From: Roseiconus lacunae
GTDB taxonomy: Bacteria; Planctomycetota; Planctomycetia; Pirellulales; Pirellulaceae
Assembly: GCF_008312935.1 (NCBI RefSeq)
Contig: NZ_VSZO01000022.1
Coordinates: 123,542-187,541 of the forward strand
Direction of reading: 5' to 3'
Length of the DNA: 64,000 bases
The notes beneath the pieces are model-generated. The model had not been told where the DNA came from, ran no database searches, and was given only the letters and a program-made list of their open reading frames with translations. Each line of letters begins with the position of its first letter. Within the stretch, counting starts at the first letter, position 1. The position numbers and the translations under genes are program-made. Shown here in pieces: positions 25,645-34,223 of the stretch.

Positions 25645-26928
25645 ATGGCGAAAAAGAAACGGTCCCCGCGTCGCGGTCCGAACTCCAACGGTCAAGCCGG
25701 CGGAGGGAATAATAAACCTCGCTCGAGGCGTCGACGTCGAGGCGGAGGAAATGGCCAAGCTGATCGAGAGCCAGCGGATTTCCCCAGTGATGCGCCAATG
25801 GAAGAGTGCGAGGGCATCCTCGAATTGCACCCCAATGGCTATGGATTCCTGCGCAGCCGCGACAACAATTATTCCCGCGAACGCAGCGACCCGTTTGTTC
25901 CAGGGACCATGATTGACCGATTCGGGCTTCGCCAAGGCGTCTACATCCACGCCATGATGCAGCAGGCCAAACGACAACAAGGTCCGCGTGTCCGCGAAAT
26001 CCTGGACGTCGATGGCATCCCTCCGGAGTCTTACCCGGATGTGAAAAGCTTTGATACGTTGACGCCCATCAACCCCGAAGAATGGTTGACCCTGGAAACA
26101 GGCCAGCGGCCGGTCACCAACCGCGTCATCGACTTGCTCGCCCCTCTCGGCAAAGGCCAGCGAGCCCTGATCGTCGCCCCGCCGCGAAGCGGTAAAACGG
26201 TGATGCTACAGGACATCGCGCAGGGAATCTCGACCAATCACCCCGATCTGAAACTGATCGTTCTGCTGATCGACGAGCGTCCCGAAGAAGTCACCGACAT
26301 GCGCCGCAATGTGGTTGGCGGTGAAGTCGTCGCAAGCAGCCTGGACATGGACGTCGAAAGCCATGTCCGGCTTAGCCAACTGGTCGTTGACCGAGCCCGA
26401 CGGCTTGCCGAAATGGGGCAGGACGTCTTCTTGATGCTCGACTCGATCACCAGACTTGCTCGTGCGTTCAACAAGTGGGTTGGACGAAGCGGCCGTGGCG
26501 GCGCGACGATGAGCGGTGGACTAGACATCAAGGCGATGGACATCCCCAAGAAACTTTTCGCAACCGCACGCGCGTTCCAAGAAGGCGGCTCGCTAACCAT
26601 TGTCGGTACCGCACTGGTCGATACCAACAGTCGAATGGACGAAGCTATTTTCCAAGAGTTCAAAGGAACCGGGAATATGGAACTGGTCCTCGATCGACGA
26701 CTCGCCGACCGACGCGTCTGGCCAGCGATCGATATCAGCCAATCGGGCACACGCCGTGAAGAATTGTTGCACGACGAAGAAACCTACGAAGCCGTCACAA
26801 TGCTTCGGCGCACGTTGTCGACCATGCACCCCTGTGATGCAATGGAGCAACTGACGAAACAACTGGGACGATTCGCCAGCAACGATGAATTCATCAAGCT
26901 GATCAGCGGAGCCAAGACGACGCTCTAA
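25645..26928 (+). CDS. rho: Transcription termination factor Rho
   Basis: 427 residues from ATG 25645; GTG 25621 would add eight residues. Hexameric RNA helicase that ends transcription. The N-terminus is strongly basic and Arg/Gly-rich (KPRSRRRRRGGGNGQA), then comes the cold-shock-like RNA-binding domain (EGILELHPNGYGFLRS), Walker A (IVAPPRSGKTVMLQ, about residue 178), Walker B (VFLMLDSITRLARAFN), the Q-loop (ATMSGGLDIKAMDIPKKLF), and the R-loop/Arg-finger region (EFKGTGNMELVLDRRLADRR). All hallmark motifs are intact. It is preceded by a long structured leader with a terminator-like hairpin, which fits known autoregulation of rho in other bacteria (inference). Confidence 0.97.
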   Translation: MAKKKRSPRRGPNSNGQAGGGNNKPRSRRRRRGGGNGQADREPADFPSDAPMEECEGILELHPNGYGFLRSRDNNYSRERSDPFVPGTMIDRFGLRQGVYIHAMMQQAKRQQGPRVREILDVDGIPPESYPDVKSFDTLTPINPEEWLTLETGQRPVTNRVIDLLAPLGKGQRALIVAPPRSGKTVMLQDIAQGISTNHPDLKLIVLLIDERPEEVTDMRRNVVGGEVVASSLDMDVESHVRLSQLVVDRARRLAEMGQDVFLMLDSITRLARAFNKWVGRSGRGGATMSGGLDIKAMDIPKKLFATARAFQEGGSLTIVGTALVDTNSRMDEAIFQEFKGTGNMELVLDRRLADRRVWPAIDISQSGTRREELLHDEETYEAVTMLRRTLSTMHPCDAMEQLTKQLGRFASNDEFIKLISGAKTTL

Positions 26929-26966
26929 AGCGTCATCGGTCCGGATAGCGATGAGCCCATCGTAGC

Positions 26967-26985
26967 GAAAGCTGCCGAAGCTTTC
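26967..26985. terminator. Hairpin downstream of rho
   Basis: GAAAGCT (26967-26973) and AGCTTTC (26979-26985) are perfect complements around a 5-base loop, 39 bases after the rho stop. Outer AGC/GCT bases could extend the stem. No T-run follows, so a role in ending the rho transcript is uncertain. Confidence 0.35.
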
Positions 26986-27055
26986 AGTCGCTTGATAGGG
27001 ACCGACCGAAAGTCACAGCAGACAATTGATTTAATCGAATGAAGCGATTCAACGA

Positions 27056-27138
27056 TCAGCCGACGGGCATATCAGCCCAGCAGTGCGCGGAGGAACCGCA
27101 CGCGATCGCGTTCGCGGCTGATTAAATCAACGAGCCGC
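27056..27138. repeat. Degenerate relative of the palindromic repeat element
   Basis: ATCAGCCGACGGGC near the left end matches the inner arm of copy 1 (18217-18230), and CGGCTGATTA near the right end is its inverted partner. The centre differs, so this is either an old copy or a related short palindrome. Confidence 0.4.
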
Positions 27139-27223
27139 TAACAACTTCCGGGACCCTCCAATCAAATTCAGTCGATGCCCTAGTCATTTGTATCTGTCTC
27201 ACGATACAATCACCGCACGATTC

Positions 27224-27306
27224 GGATGGTAAGCGAATTGGTGAGCAGCTTCACTGGAACTGAAGTACCCCGCAAGGGGCTGCGGGTTCGAGTCCCGTGC
27301 CATCCG
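27224..27306 (+). tRNA. tRNA-Ser (anticodon GGA)
   Basis: 83 bases. Acceptor GGATGGT pairs with GCCATCC (last pair T-G). The anticodon stem is CTTCA/TGAAG with loop CTGGAAC, anticodon GGA. A long class II variable arm, CCCC-GCAA-GGGG, fits serine. The T-arm is GCGGG-TTCGAGT-CCCGT and the discriminator base is G. CCA is not encoded. Oddities: position 8 is A instead of the near-universal U, and the D-stem has only two clear pairs. A TACAAT at 27205-27210 may be the -10 box of its promoter. Confidence 0.85.
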
Positions 27307-27337
27307 CTCTCACACACCCCTCAGTCTTGACCCCGCG

Positions 27338-27769
27338 ATGCGATTTAAAGCGTTCAGAAAATTGTTTCTGGTCCGATTCGTCGCGTGTTTGATTTGCACA
27401 GGATTGGTTCTAACGGGGTGTACTTCGCGTCCTTCGGGACCAACGCGGGTGAAGGAAATTGGCGAGTCCGATTTCCAATCTGTCGTTCTCGATTCGGAAG
27501 GCGTCGTCCTTGTCGATTTTTGGGCGACTTGGTGCGGACCGTGTCAGCGACAAGGTCCTGTCATTGATGAATTGTCCACCGAGATGGGCGAACAATTTGT
27601 GTTTGCCAAGGTCGACATCGATCAGCACCCGAACTTGGCGTACGAGTATGGGATCGAGGCACTGCCGACGCTCATGGTCTTCAAAGGCGGTAAAGCGGTC
27701 GAGCAACTGGTAGGCATGCACGATGCCGATCAGCTTCGCAAGTCTCTTGAGTCTGCCGCGGCAGAGTAG
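27338..27769 (+). CDS. Thioredoxin-domain lipoprotein
   Basis: 143 residues. The N-terminus is a lipoprotein signal (LVRFVACLICTGLVLTGC, lipobox L-T-G-C), so the mature protein should be membrane-anchored in the periplasm. A full thioredoxin domain follows: VVLVDFWATWCGPCQRQGP with the classical WCGPC active site, FAKVDIDQHPNLAYEYGIEA, and the cis-Pro segment LPTLMVFKGGK. It probably reduces or oxidises exported protein thiols. The tRNA-Ser gene is 31 bases upstream. Confidence 0.9.
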   Translation: MRFKAFRKLFLVRFVACLICTGLVLTGCTSRPSGPTRVKEIGESDFQSVVLDSEGVVLVDFWATWCGPCQRQGPVIDELSTEMGEQFVFAKVDIDQHPNLAYEYGIEALPTLMVFKGGKAVEQLVGMHDADQLRKSLESAAAE

Positions 27770-27790
27770 ACAGCGAAATGGCGACTGCCT

Positions 27791-27915
27791 AGTGCTCCGT
27801 CAACATCTGAAATCAGGATCAGCCGATTGGGGTTCGCCGCGGCTTCGGTGCGTTCACCGGGGCCAATACCCGTCGTCTGATGAGTCGAACCCAACCGCTG
27901 GTCGAGAGAGCCATA
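27791..27915. repeat. Palindromic MITE-like element, copy 2 (diverged)
   Basis: The left end AGTGCTCCGT (27791-27800) matches the terminal repeat of copy 1 with one change. The interior (TTCGGTGCGTTCACCGGGGC, CGTCGTCTGATGAGTCGAACC) aligns with copy 3 at 47374-47504 in the same orientation, with a deletion of about 12 bases in the left half. The right terminal repeat is degenerate. Confidence 0.6.
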
Positions 27916-27987
27916 GGGGTGAAAGCGGACTTTAACTAAATCGACACCCCTCGGCGGCTTCCGCTACGGCTTGGGACGCGCTGCCAA

Positions 27988-29343
27988 CTACTCGGCGATT
28001 CCGATACCGTCGGCCGTTGCCCAGTAGCCACCTCGGCTGTGATCGAATCGCAGTTTTTCGCCACGGAAGCTTTCGTCAAAACCTTGCTTCGTATCATAGA
28101 CACGGTGTCCGCCGACGAACGTCGCCACCGGCCAACCTTGAAGTGTGACCGAATCCCAGGGACTCCATTTCGATTTCGTGTGTTGCTCGGCATCGCGAAT
28201 GGTTCGCGATTCGTTCATGTCAATGAGAACCAGGTCGGCGTCATAACCAGGCTCCAAGCGCCCCTTGCCAACGATCCCCCAGACCCTTGCTGGTGCATCA
28301 CACATCCAAGAAGCAACTTGATTGATCGAGCAGCGGCCTGCGTTGACCTCGTGAAGCATTAAGGCAAGCGAGTTTTCGACGGCCGGCAATCCCGATGGGC
28401 TTTTCGGATAGGGCGCGGATTTTTCTTCGAGTGTGTGGGGAGCATGGTCGGTTGCGATGACCTGAATGTCACCACGCAGGAGCGCCTGATAAAGGCCTTC
28501 GTTGTCTTTCGCAGTCTTGATGGACGGATTCATTTGGATCCTCGAGCCGAGCCGGGGATAATCGTCAACGTTGAAAAACAGGTGGTGCAAACAGACCTCT
28601 GCGGTCACATAGGGAGCGGCGTTAGCGACCAATGGAATTTCCGCAGCGGTCGATACGTGCAGGACGTGAAATCGATGCTTATAGCGGTGCGCCAACTCGG
28701 TTGCGCGTCGCGTCGCGATGATGGCCGCCTCCTCGTTCCGAATACGCGAGTGATCCGCGATGTCGCTGGTGCCAGCCAAACGTTCCGCATTCGCTCGCAC
28801 GGTTGTTTCGTCTTCACAGTGTGCACAGATCGGAAGTGTCGTCTCGGCGAAGATCCGTTCGAGAGCTTCTTGCTCGTCGACTAACAAATTCCCGGTGCTG
28901 CTTCCAATGAAGATCTTGATTCCCGGAACGTCCTTCACTGTGTTCAGTTCGTCAACATTGTCAGGGGTCGCGCCGATATAAAACCCATAGTTGACCAACG
29001 ACTTTTCAGCCGCGATGCGTTCTTTTGCCCGCACACCTTCGCCGGTGACAGCAGGTGGCTTGGTGTTTGGCATCTCTAAGAACGAAGTCACCCCCCCTGC
29101 GGCACACGCATGACTGGCCGTGGCTAGATCTTCCTTGTGAGTTAGCCCTGGATCGCGAAAGTGGACTTGGTCGTCGATGACTCCCGGCAACAAGTGCAAG
29201 CCTTCACATTCGACAACCTCGTCGGCAGTTGTGTTCGCATCCGCATCGATGTCAAGGATCTTTCCATCTTCGACCAACAGTGACCCTTTCGTAACCGCTT
29301 GTGGCAAGACAATTGATGCGTGGCGAAATAATGTGCGTGACAT
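27988..29343 (-). CDS. pyrC: Dihydroorotase (class I-like, multifunctional-complex type)
   Basis: 451 residues from the ATG at 29343; the frame is open 77 codons further upstream but without family similarity. It cyclises carbamoyl-aspartate to dihydroorotate in pyrimidine synthesis. Blocks: [80 protein letters not shown] and [18 protein letters not shown]. The first metal His of the usual D-x-H-x-H is Gln59 (D-D-Q-V-H). The same Gln-containing form is, to my recollection, common in Bacteroidetes dihydroorotases, so activity is still likely. The gene stands alone, with no other pyr genes beside it. Confidence 0.9.
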   Translation of the reverse strand: MSRTLFRHASIVLPQAVTKGSLLVEDGKILDIDADANTTADEVVECEGLHLLPGVIDDQVHFRDPGLTHKEDLATASHACAAGGVTSFLEMPNTKPPAVTGEGVRAKERIAAEKSLVNYGFYIGATPDNVDELNTVKDVPGIKIFIGSSTGNLLVDEQEALERIFAETTLPICAHCEDETTVRANAERLAGTSDIADHSRIRNEEAAIIATRRATELAHRYKHRFHVLHVSTAAEIPLVANAAPYVTAEVCLHHLFFNVDDYPRLGSRIQMNPSIKTAKDNEGLYQALLRGDIQVIATDHAPHTLEEKSAPYPKSPSGLPAVENSLALMLHEVNAGRCSINQVASWMCDAPARVWGIVGKGRLEPGYDADLVLIDMNESRTIRDAEQHTKSKWSPWDSVTLQGWPVATFVGGHRVYDTKQGFDESFRGEKLRFDHSRGGYWATADGIGIAE

Positions 29344-29798
29344 GGCAGCAGCCTTTGAGAGAGCGAGCGCGGGCGTTGACGGTTGGTCCGAGTCGGCGCG
29401 ACAATCGATCAAGCCTGATCGTTGAGGATCTGAGGGAGACCACTGGGCGAACGCGATAAGGTCACTGCGGTGCCGCAAAGACGTGCGAGCGAGAGCCCCA
29501 CCGCGGGCACGGTGGTCCACCTTTCGCGAACGTGTCATACGGTGAGAGAACGAACTCATCAGCCGCAGGCGCACCGCTTCGTCGTTATACCGGAAGCAAC
29601 GGCAGTTTCGAAAAGCAAACTCGACGCCCTCAATCCTGAACTTAAATCATAGGGAAGCGAATGCGTGTCCCGGACTCGGTTCAGGAATAAGCCTAACGGC
29701 AAAAGCGATCACCGCGAAGTAGTGTCGCCCCTACGACGGTGACAACGAGCATTCGGACTGCCGACGAGTGGAGAGCTTGATTGCAGACCACCTAGTCC
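29344..29798. other. Intergenic region upstream of dihydroorotase gene
   Basis: About 450 bases with no convincing gene. It contains a small hairpin CCACCG-CGGGCA-CGGTGG at about 29499-29516. I see no known riboswitch and no clear promoter. Confidence 0.45.
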
Positions 29799-30131
29799 CT
29801 ATGGAATGATCGCACGCAACGTGTTTGCAACGGGTTGTCCAGGGACGCGAACTTCGGTCCCACCGTACGGTGAATAGTACATGTATGCAGGACGCCGCAT
29901 GACCGGGACAGGCATGACCGGCGCGATCACCGGCTGCTGTACGATGACGGGTGCGGGGGCGTAGGCATAGCCGTATCTGTACGACGTGTAGGGATAAACC
30001 GCTGGGGCAACTGGAACTCCGACTGCCGGCACCCCAACCGTGGGAACCCGAAGCGTCACATATTGGGCGTGAGTTTCATTGGCGATGGCAAAGGTGGCCA
30101 GCAAGGCGAGCGCAATTACGAACCGTTTCAT
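29799..30131 (-). CDS. Small exported Val/Pro/Tyr-rich protein
   Basis: 110 residues with a signal peptide (MKRFVIALALLATFAIANETHAQ). The mature part is low complexity: repeated V-P-x-V-G-V-P, then Tyr-rich YPYTSYRYGYAYAPAP and PVIAPVMPVPVMRRPAYMYY. A strong ribosome binding site (GAGGAG, 8 bases before the ATG on the minus strand) supports real expression, unusual in this window. Small Tyr/Pro/Val-rich exported proteins of this style occur in Planctomycetes; a surface or cell-wall-associated structural role is a guess. Confidence 0.75.
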   Translation of the reverse strand: MKRFVIALALLATFAIANETHAQYVTLRVPTVGVPAVGVPVAPAVYPYTSYRYGYAYAPAPVIVQQPVIAPVMPVPVMRRPAYMYYSPYGGTEVRVPGQPVANTLRAIIP

Positions 30132-30287
30132 CGATGATCTCCTCAGATTGAAGTCTTGGTGTTTTGGAAATCCGTTCCCTACAATAGCGACTGACCTAGC
30201 AACAACCGTCTTTCGTTTCTGTGCTGATCACGCTCAGCGGAACGATAGGCTGCAACTTCAGTGCCGACAACCATTTTAACCGCAACG

Positions 30288-30854
30288 ATGTCAATCAAGA
30301 TTCACCAGATTCGATTTGCGCCGATCGCCCGTAGTTCCGCTATTTGTGTTTGTGCGCTATCACTGATCGTTTTCGCTACGGCGCCCGCTCAGGCCCAACT
30401 AGGGGCGGTTTTCCCTTCCTTGGCCCCCGTCGAAACAATCAAGGTGGACGAACTAAAAACGCTGCTGGATCAACGCAAGGCTGCCGAAAAGAAAGCTCAG
30501 GCCGAAGAAAAGACGATCGATTCTGACTTCGTTTTGGTCGACGTGCGTTCGGAGAAGGAGTTTTCGGTATCGATGATTCCGGGGGCGATCACCAAAGCCG
30601 AATTCGAAAAGCAAAAATCCAAGTTCAAAGACAAAACGGTGATCGCGTACTGCCTGGTTGGGGGACGCAGCGGTCGATACGCGTCCGAACTTCGTCGGGA
30701 AGGGTACGACGTGAAGAATTTCAAAGGCAGTATCCTCGGCTGGTGCCAAGCCGAGTTACCTGTCGTCACCCCGGATGGCAAACCTACCAAGCGAGTTCAC
30801 ATCTATAGTGATCGCTACTCCATCCCGGATTCGTATGAAGCTTTGACGGAATAG
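30288..30854 (+). CDS. Exported rhodanese-domain protein
   Basis: 188 residues from the ATG at 30288; a GTG at 30261 would add nine residues. A signal peptide (SSAICVCALSLIVFATAPAQ then AQ) is followed by a Lys/Glu-rich helix (TLLDQRKAAEKKAQAEEKT), then the rhodanese fold: FVLVDVRSEKEFSVSMIPGA, TVIAYCLVGGRSGRYASEL with the catalytic Cys and its six-residue loop, and VKNFKGSILGWCQAE. The active Cys is present, so sulfur transfer is possible. The periplasmic location is inferred from the signal peptide. Confidence 0.85.
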   Translation: MSIKIHQIRFAPIARSSAICVCALSLIVFATAPAQAQLGAVFPSLAPVETIKVDELKTLLDQRKAAEKKAQAEEKTIDSDFVLVDVRSEKEFSVSMIPGAITKAEFEKQKSKFKDKTVIAYCLVGGRSGRYASELRREGYDVKNFKGSILGWCQAELPVVTPDGKPTKRVHIYSDRYSIPDSYEALTE

Positions 30855-30998
30855 CCGGTGCGTAAGGAAAAGGCTGCTATGTTTCGGCCTCGACAGCCGC
30901 ACTCGCACTCAGATTCCACGCCCACGATGGCTTCGCATTGATTATCCTGGCGGTTCATTGCCTGCCACCTCGGTCGTTTCGACAACTGTGAGGAATTC

Positions 30999-33900
30999 AT
31001 GCGACGCCTTGGCCGTATCTCGAGAGGTGTGATCGGATGCATGATCGCACTTTCTATTGTTCAGTATTTCTGCGCTCCCAACGCATCCGCGCAGAATCCG
31101 GGGGACACACGCCCGACCGTTGGGTTACGTTCCAATCGCGGGCAACCGATCGTCTTGACCAATGCGACGGTGGTGTTGCGCCCCGGAAAGGTCCTGGAGA
31201 ATGCGTCGATTCTGATTGACGAACAAGCCATCGTTGACGTCGGCAATGAGGTCGATCCACCAGCCGGAGCAGAACGAATTGACTGCTCCGGCAAAACGAT
31301 TTACCCCGCGTTCATCGATGGGTTTGGCGAAATCGATGTCGACGAAAACCCAAACGATGGTGTGGGTCATTGGAATGGTTACGTGCTACCACGACGTCGC
31401 GCTTCGGCGGCGGTGCGCAATGTGGGGCAGGCCAATGACTATCGCAAACAAGGGATTGCGATTCGCCTGATCGCGCCCCGCGGTGGGATCATCAAAGGCC
31501 GAAGCTGCCTGGTTTTGCTGGATCAGTCCAGTCGCGGAAGTCTGATCGGTGATGATGTCGCTCAGCACGCGGAACTTTCGATTCCGCGTGATCGTCGCCG
31601 TGATAGCTATCCGAACTCACCAATGGGGGCGGTCGCTTTATTGCGGCAAACACTACTGGACGCCGATTGGTATGTTCGGGCGGCCAAGGCCTGGCAGGCC
31701 AACCCAAAACTTCAACGCCCCGTTCGCAACGACGACTTAGCACGGATCGCTGACGATTGCTCCGCCGGACGCTTCGTGTTCGACGCCCCCAATGAACGGA
31801 TGGCGATCCGGGCTCGGGATCTTGCCCGCGAGTTCTCTTTAGACGCGATCTTGCGAGGCAGTGGGCGCGAGTACCGCGATTTAGCGACGATCGCTTCTGC
31901 CGCGATGCCAATTCTCGTCCCCGTCGATTTCCCCAAAGCTCCCGATGTCACTAGCGAAGCCGCGGCCGCCGATGTCGATCTACGAACGTTGATGCATTGG
32001 CATTTTGCGCCGGAGAACCCGAAACGGTTAGCCGAGGCGAACGCGACGATCTGTTTCACCACCGATGGATTGGACAACGGCAAAGCATTCCTTGACAACG
32101 TACGCCAGGCAGTCGACCGGGGACTCCCTGCCGACGACGCTTTGACCGCGATGACAACCGCGCCGGCCAAACTATTTCAGATCGATCACTTGGTGGGCGA
32201 GATCCAGCCAGGGTTGCTCGCCAATTTGGTGATCACCGACGGTGATTTATTTGCTGAAAAAACCAAGCTGCTAGAAACTTGGGTCGCTGGGAAACGCTTC
32301 GAGCATTCGCCCACGCCTTCAGAGAGCCCGTTTGCCGGTGACTGGGACGGCGAGCTCGCGATCGCCGGAACTAAAGTTCCACTGCGAATGGTGTTGAAAC
32401 AAGACAAGCAAAAGTGGTCGGGCAAATTCGTGCGGAATGACCGCGAAGAGAAGTCGGCTAAATCGAGTGATGCAAGCGAAGAAGAAAAGTCCGACCAGCC
32501 CGAGCACGCGGACTTCAAAGACCTCGCCCATGCGATTGACCGAGTGACCGCTTGGGTCGATTTGTCGAAGTTAGACGAGGGCTTTCCCAACGGTCCTTCG
32601 CGGCTCACCATCGTGGCGGTGCATCGGTCCGCAGAGTCTGTTCCCAGTTTGATCACGACAGTAACGCTAGTCGATGGAACGTCGATCGAACCGAGGTGGA
32701 AAAGGCTGGATTCGCCCGTCGATCAATCGAAAGAAAAGGAGCCCGCCAAACCACCAGAACCGAAGACGTTTCGGTCGCTCGCGGAAATCGCGGTAAACTA
32801 TCCGCTCGGTGGCTACGGGGTCACCGAAACGATCCCGACGGAGCCGGCGGTTCTTTTCCGTGGGGCTACGGTTTGGACCAGCGGGCCGCAAGGCACACTT
32901 AAGAACGCGGATGTCTTAATCGTCGATGGCAAGATTCGGGAAGTCGGCGAGAAGCTGCAGCCGCCGAAGAATTGCAAAGTCATCGACGTCAAAGGCAAAC
33001 ACCTTTCGGCAGGGCTGATCGATTGCCACTCGCACATGGCAACTGATGGTGGTGTCAACGAATCCGGGCAAGCGGTGACCGCCGAAGTCCGTGTCGGGGA
33101 CTTTGTCGACAATTCGGATATCCATCTCTATCGGCAGCTTGCCGGTGGTTTGACGTCATCGAATATCTTGCATGGGTCGGCCAATCCCATCGGTGGTCAA
33201 AACCAAGTGATCAAGCTTCGCTGGGGCGATTCGATGCAAGAGCTGAAGTTCGCATCGGCGCCCGAGGGAATCAAGTTCGCGCTCGGTGAAAACGTCAAGC
33301 GTAGCAATCGGCGTGAACGATCAACACGTTATCCGGGAAGCCGAATGGGCGTACCGGAAATCATGCGAGATCGTTTTTTGGCGGCGCTGGAATACACCCA
33401 GGCACACCAACGGTATCGTCAGGGAATCCGAAAGGAGTTGCCACCGCGTCGCGACTTGGAGCTAGAAGCGATCGCGGAGATCTTGCAGCACGATCGTTGG
33501 ATTCACTGCCATAGCTATCGTCAGGATGAGATCGTCGCGTTACTCGACCTGCTTGACGAATATGAAATCACCATCGGAACGCTACAGCACATCCTGGAAG
33601 GCTACAAGGTTGCCGACCGGATGCGCGAACACGGTGCAATGGCTTCATCGTTTTCCGATTGGTGGGCCTACAAGTTCGAGGTCTACGACGCGATTCCTGA
33701 TAACGGGGCGATCATGCATGAACAAGGCTTGATTGTGTCGTTTAACAGTGACGATCGCGAACTCGCTCGTCACCTAAACACCGAAGCCGCCAAAGCGATG
33801 AAATATGGCGGCGTGCCAGCAGAAGAAGCTTTGAAGTTTGTCACGCTCAATCCGGCGAAGCAATTGCGCATCGATGATCGTGTCGGTTCGATCGAAGCCG

Positions 33901-34223
33901 GCAAAGACGCCGACTTAGTTGTCTGGAGTGGCCCCCCACTTTCCACGCTCTCGCGCTGTGAACAGACCTGGGTTGACGGGCGTTTGATGTTCTCGCTGCA
34001 ACAAGATCAGCAACTCCGCCAGCGTGACGCGAGATGGCGACAGTTGTTGATCAATTATATCTTGGCCGGTGACGTCGAAACCGACTCCGGTGAGGCAAAG
34101 CCAATCGACGAAGAAGATCGTTGGTTGAGATATGACGAGTTTTGTCACGGACACGATCACGATCACGACGGGCATGACCACGACGGACATGATCATCACG
34201 AGCACGAAGAGGTACAGCGATGA
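30999..34223 (+). CDS. Exported two-unit amidohydrolase with His-rich tail
   Basis: 1074 residues with a good ribosome site (GAGGA, 5 bases before ATG) and a signal peptide ending near NASAQ. Two amidohydrolase units are joined by a beta-rich segment (about residues 448-600). Unit 1 (~40-440) has the frame of the fold (NASILIDEQAIVDVGNEVDP) but its metal site reads YPAFIDGFGEIDVDE, so the H-x-H is lost. Unit 2 (~620-1010) keeps the imidazolonepropionase-like metal set: LIDCHSHMATDGG (about residue 677), WIHCHSYRQDE, LQHILEGYK and SFNSDDRE. The C-terminus is His/Asp-rich (GHDHDHDGHDHDGHDHHEHE), a likely metal-binding tail. ATGA coupling joins it to the next gene. Confidence 0.85.
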   Translation: MRRLGRISRGVIGCMIALSIVQYFCAPNASAQNPGDTRPTVGLRSNRGQPIVLTNATVVLRPGKVLENASILIDEQAIVDVGNEVDPPAGAERIDCSGKTIYPAFIDGFGEIDVDENPNDGVGHWNGYVLPRRRASAAVRNVGQANDYRKQGIAIRLIAPRGGIIKGRSCLVLLDQSSRGSLIGDDVAQHAELSIPRDRRRDSYPNSPMGAVALLRQTLLDADWYVRAAKAWQANPKLQRPVRNDDLARIADDCSAGRFVFDAPNERMAIRARDLAREFSLDAILRGSGREYRDLATIASAAMPILVPVDFPKAPDVTSEAAAADVDLRTLMHWHFAPENPKRLAEANATICFTTDGLDNGKAFLDNVRQAVDRGLPADDALTAMTTAPAKLFQIDHLVGEIQPGLLANLVITDGDLFAEKTKLLETWVAGKRFEHSPTPSESPFAGDWDGELAIAGTKVPLRMVLKQDKQKWSGKFVRNDREEKSAKSSDASEEEKSDQPEHADFKDLAHAIDRVTAWVDLSKLDEGFPNGPSRLTIVAVHRSAESVPSLITTVTLVDGTSIEPRWKRLDSPVDQSKEKEPAKPPEPKTFRSLAEIAVNYPLGGYGVTETIPTEPAVLFRGATVWTSGPQGTLKNADVLIVDGKIREVGEKLQPPKNCKVIDVKGKHLSAGLIDCHSHMATDGGVNESGQAVTAEVRVGDFVDNSDIHLYRQLAGGLTSSNILHGSANPIGGQNQVIKLRWGDSMQELKFASAPEGIKFALGENVKRSNRRERSTRYPGSRMGVPEIMRDRFLAALEYTQAHQRYRQGIRKELPPRRDLELEAIAEILQHDRWIHCHSYRQDEIVALLDLLDEYEITIGTLQHILEGYKVADRMREHGAMASSFSDWWAYKFEVYDAIPDNGAIMHEQGLIVSFNSDDRELARHLNTEAAKAMKYGGVPAEEALKFVTLNPAKQLRIDDRVGSIEAGKDADLVVWSGPPLSTLSRCEQTWVDGRLMFSLQQDQQLRQRDARWRQLLINYILAGDVETDSGEAKPIDEEDRWLRYDEFCHGHDHDHDGHDHDGHDHHEHEEVQR

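Noticed and set aside
26967..26985. Clear intrinsic terminator after rho
   Set aside because: The stem is good but there is no T-run, so I list it only at low confidence.
27224..27306. Selenocysteine tRNA, because of the long variable arm and missing U8
   Set aside because: The anticodon is GGA, not UCA, and the acceptor stem is 7 bp. Serine fits better.
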